Positions 41,602 to 43,379 of a stretch of DNA of 43,379 bases are shown piece after piece. Every line of letters begins with the position of its first letter. Position 1 is the stretch's first letter. The DNA is from an uncultured Flavobacteriaceae bacterium (GTDB lineage: Bacteria; Bacteroidota; Bacteroidia; Flavobacteriales; Flavobacteriaceae). The stretch covers positions 1 through 43,379 of the forward strand of contig CALKFR010000011.1 of NCBI GenBank assembly GCA_938084555.1, read 5' to 3'. The position numbers and the translations under genes are program-made. A model generated the notes under the pieces. The model was not told the DNA's origin. It searched no databases and saw only the letters and a program-made list of their open reading frames with translations.

Positions 41602-43379
41602 ATGAGAAAACTACTTTTAGTACTCATGCTTTTTTCAGTTTCTTTAACAAAAGCACAAGAGTACTTTCCAGTAAATACTGGTGTAAAAACATCAAAAAAT
41701 ACAATGGTTGCCTTTAAAAATGCTACCATATATATGAGTTCAGATAAGGTTCTCAAAAAAGGCACATTATTAATTCAAGATGGAAAGGTTGTTTCTATTG
41801 GTACATCAGTGAAAATTCCAAAGGGAACTACTTCTATAGATTTAAGTGGTAAAACAATTTACCCTTCATTCATAGATATATACTCTGATTTTGGAATCAA
41901 AAAACCAAAAAGAGATTTTTCAAGAGGTAGAAGACCCCAATATGATGCAGAAAGAAAAGGGTATTATTGGAATGACCATATTAGACCAGAAACATCCTCA
42001 TATCCTCTTTTCAAGTTTGACTCCAAGAAATCCAAACAATATTTAGAAGCTGGGTTTGGTGTAGTAAATACACATTCGCAAGATGGTATAATGAGAGGTA
42101 ACGGCTTACTTGTTTCTCTTAATCCTCATGCTAGCAATGCCTACAGAATTTTAGATGATAATTCTGGTCAACACCTATCATTTTCTAAAAGTGTAAAATC
42201 CAGGCAATCATATCCTACCTCTAGGATGGGCGCCATGGCCCTACTTCGTCAAACCTATTTAGATGCTAATTGGTACGCAAAAGGTAAGATGAAGAATAAA
42301 GACATTTCTTTAGATGCACTAAACAAACATAAAAATGAGACACAAATCTTTGAAACAGGAAATCATATTGATGCTGTAAGAGCTGATAAAGTTGGAGATG
42401 AATTTGGCATTCAATATACAATAGTAGGATCTGGAGATGAATTTGAAAGAATTCAAGATATAAAAAAAACCAATGCAAAATTTATCATTCCTATTAACTT
42501 TAGAGTAGCTTACGATGTAGCTGATCCTTTGTTGGCACAACATATAGATTTAGGTGAAATGCGTAAATGGAATCAAGAACCCTCCAACTTAAGTGTTTTA
42601 TCTGATAATGGAATATCTTTTGCTCTAACTACTCATAAATTAAAATCAATTAGTTCTTTTCATAAAAATCTTAGAAAAGCTATTAAATATGGTTTTAATA
42701 AAAAAAATGCATTAGCGGCATTAACTTCTATTCCTGCCGAAATATTAGGAAATGATAGAATTGGAAATCTAAATATTGGAAGTTATGCTAATTTTATTAT
42801 TACTTCAGGTGATGTTTTTGATTCCAAAACTACTATTCATGAAAATTGGGTCCAAGGAGACAGAAACATTATTAATGACATGAATATTAAAGATATTACA
42901 GGAGACTACTTGTTGAGAGTTAATAACCAGGAATACAATTTATCGATTACAGGAAAAGGAGCTAAACAAAATGGAAGTTTAACAGTAGGAAATGAAAAAA
43001 TAAAATCTACTTTTTCTTTTAAAAATAATTGGATTTCTATTACTATAAATAATAAAGGTACTTACACTAGAATATTAGGAAAAATATCAAATAGTACTGA
43101 AAAAATGAATGGTTCTGCTTTTGATAGTTCAGGGAATCAAACTTCATGGACTGCTTCAAAAATTGAAAAAGAAAAAATAAAAGATAAAAAAATTAATACT
43201 AGTAAAGATAATAGTATCGTTATTCATCCAGTATCTTTTCCAAATGTAGGCTATGGGAATTTCACACAACCTAGTCAACAAACTATTTTAATAAAAAATA
43301 CTACAGTTTGGACTAGTGAATCAGAAGGGATACTAAAAAATACAGATGTATTACTTAAAAATGGTAAAATTGTTCAAAT
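41602..43379 (+). CDS. Amidohydrolase family protein (3' end outside window)
   Basis: The frame is open from ATG 41602 to the window end (592 codons, no stop). A signal peptide (MRKLLLVLMLFSVSLTKAQ) is followed by an amidohydrolase-like half: beta-sandwich strands (MVAFKNATIYMSSDKVLKKG) and the LSGKTIYPSFIDIYSDFG segment, where the metal-binding HxH expected after 'ID' is replaced by IYSD. From about residue 560 a second beta-sandwich begins (ILIKNTTVWTSESEGILKNT), showing a tandem two-domain protein of roughly 1000 residues. The complete first half looks catalytically dead; the active half is cut off. Likely periplasmic, with imidazolonepropionase- or dipeptidase-like relatives; substrate unknown. 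Confidence 0.85.
   Translation, partial: MRKLLLVLMLFSVSLTKAQEYFPVNTGVKTSKNTMVAFKNATIYMSSDKVLKKGTLLIQDGKVVSIGTSVKIPKGTTSIDLSGKTIYPSFIDIYSDFGIKKPKRDFSRGRRPQYDAERKGYYWNDHIRPETSSYPLFKFDSKKSKQYLEAGFGVVNTHSQDGIMRGNGLLVSLNPHASNAYRILDDNSGQHLSFSKSVKSRQSYPTSRMGAMALLRQTYLDANWYAKGKMKNKDISLDALNKHKNETQIFETGNHIDAVRADKVGDEFGIQYTIVGSGDEFERIQDIKKTNAKFIIPINFRVAYDVADPLLAQHIDLGEMRKWNQEPSNLSVLSDNGISFALTTHKLKSISSFHKNLRKAIKYGFNKKNALAALTSIPAEILGNDRIGNLNIGSYANFIITSGDVFDSKTTIHENWVQGDRNIINDMNIKDITGDYLLRVNNQEYNLSITGKGAKQNGSLTVGNEKIKSTFSFKNNWISITINNKGTYTRILGKISNSTEKMNGSAFDSSGNQTSWTASKIEKEKIKDKKINTSKDNSIVIHPVSFPNVGYGNFTQPSQQTILIKNTTVWTSESEGILKNTDVLLKNGKIVQ

Noticed and set aside
1-43379. CRISPR arrays, insertion sequences, prophage or conjugative genes
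   Set aside because: No regularly spaced repeats, transposase motifs, phage structural genes or relaxases were seen on either strand.

Overview
The window looks like a chromosomal segment of a member of the Flavobacteriia (Bacteroidota), most likely family Flavobacteriaceae. The base composition is strongly AT-rich. Secreted proteins have short Lys-rich signal peptides ending in SQ, AQ or GQ. Several genes are preceded by Bacteroidota-type promoters (TTG, 17-20 nt, TAnnTTTG). The gene content is typical of the class: bacillithiol genes, TonB receptor and carboxypeptidase-regulatory-like proteins, DUF3810, a split transketolase, and a flavobacterial-type 6S RNA beside zapA and rny. I see no insertion sequence, prophage, CRISPR array or rRNA operon. 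It reads as core genome at high density with no gene-free stretch above 300 bases.

Layout. 1-2681 (+): the 3' part of a formimidoyltransferase-cyclodeaminase, a GNAT acetyltransferase and a secreted carboxypeptidase-regulatory-like protein. 2714-4406 (-): aroQ and two small beta-barrel proteins with near-identical signal peptides. 4526-5425 (+): xerD. 5486-7876 (-): a coiled-coil protein, zapA, 6S RNA and rny. 8031-12186 (+): a LytM-type M23 protein followed by a TonB-dependent receptor, both with non-ATG starts. 12206-14226: bcp (-), nth without Fe-S cysteines (+), then an ECF sigma factor with a 47-residue companion (-). 14419-17220: uvrA (+), then tRNA-His (-) across a shared terminator. 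17428-19307 (-): a trans-sulfuration PLP enzyme overlapping bshB1. 19431-21151 (+): a DUF2520 protein, a KdsC-like phosphatase and a DUF2147 protein. 21221-21862: pcm (-). 21969-24502 (+): a Gfo/Idh/MocA oxidoreductase, 3-hydroxybutyryl-CoA dehydrogenase and a PagL-like protein. 24556-28894 (-): a four-gene MacAB-like ABC exporter with two permeases. 29063-30716 (+): a DCC-family protein, a HAD phosphatase and a GNAT enzyme. 30780-34067 (-): typA, and proline dehydrogenase with a tiny LETM1-like membrane protein. 34162-36350: aroB (+) converging on bshA (-). 36491-40228 (-): dnaB, a secreted protein usually called 'asparagine synthetase B', and the N-terminal half of transketolase. 40371-43379 (+): DUF3810, then an amidohydrolase cut by the window end.

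Genes that may work together. bshA and bshB1 give two of the three bacillithiol steps, and bshB1 is coupled to a sulfur amino-acid enzyme that could influence the cysteine supply. aroQ and aroB are shikimate-pathway steps. nth, uvrA, xerD and dnaB serve DNA maintenance. The coiled-coil protein, zapA, 6S RNA and rny form a division and RNA-metabolism cluster.

The items most worth a second look are the LETM1-like mini-protein coupled to proline dehydrogenase, the 6S RNA fold, the tandem U-U mismatches in the tRNA-His acceptor stem, the Fe-S-less endonuclease III, the secreted 'AsnB' protein with a class-I glutamine-amidotransferase-like look, and the orphan transketolase N-half.
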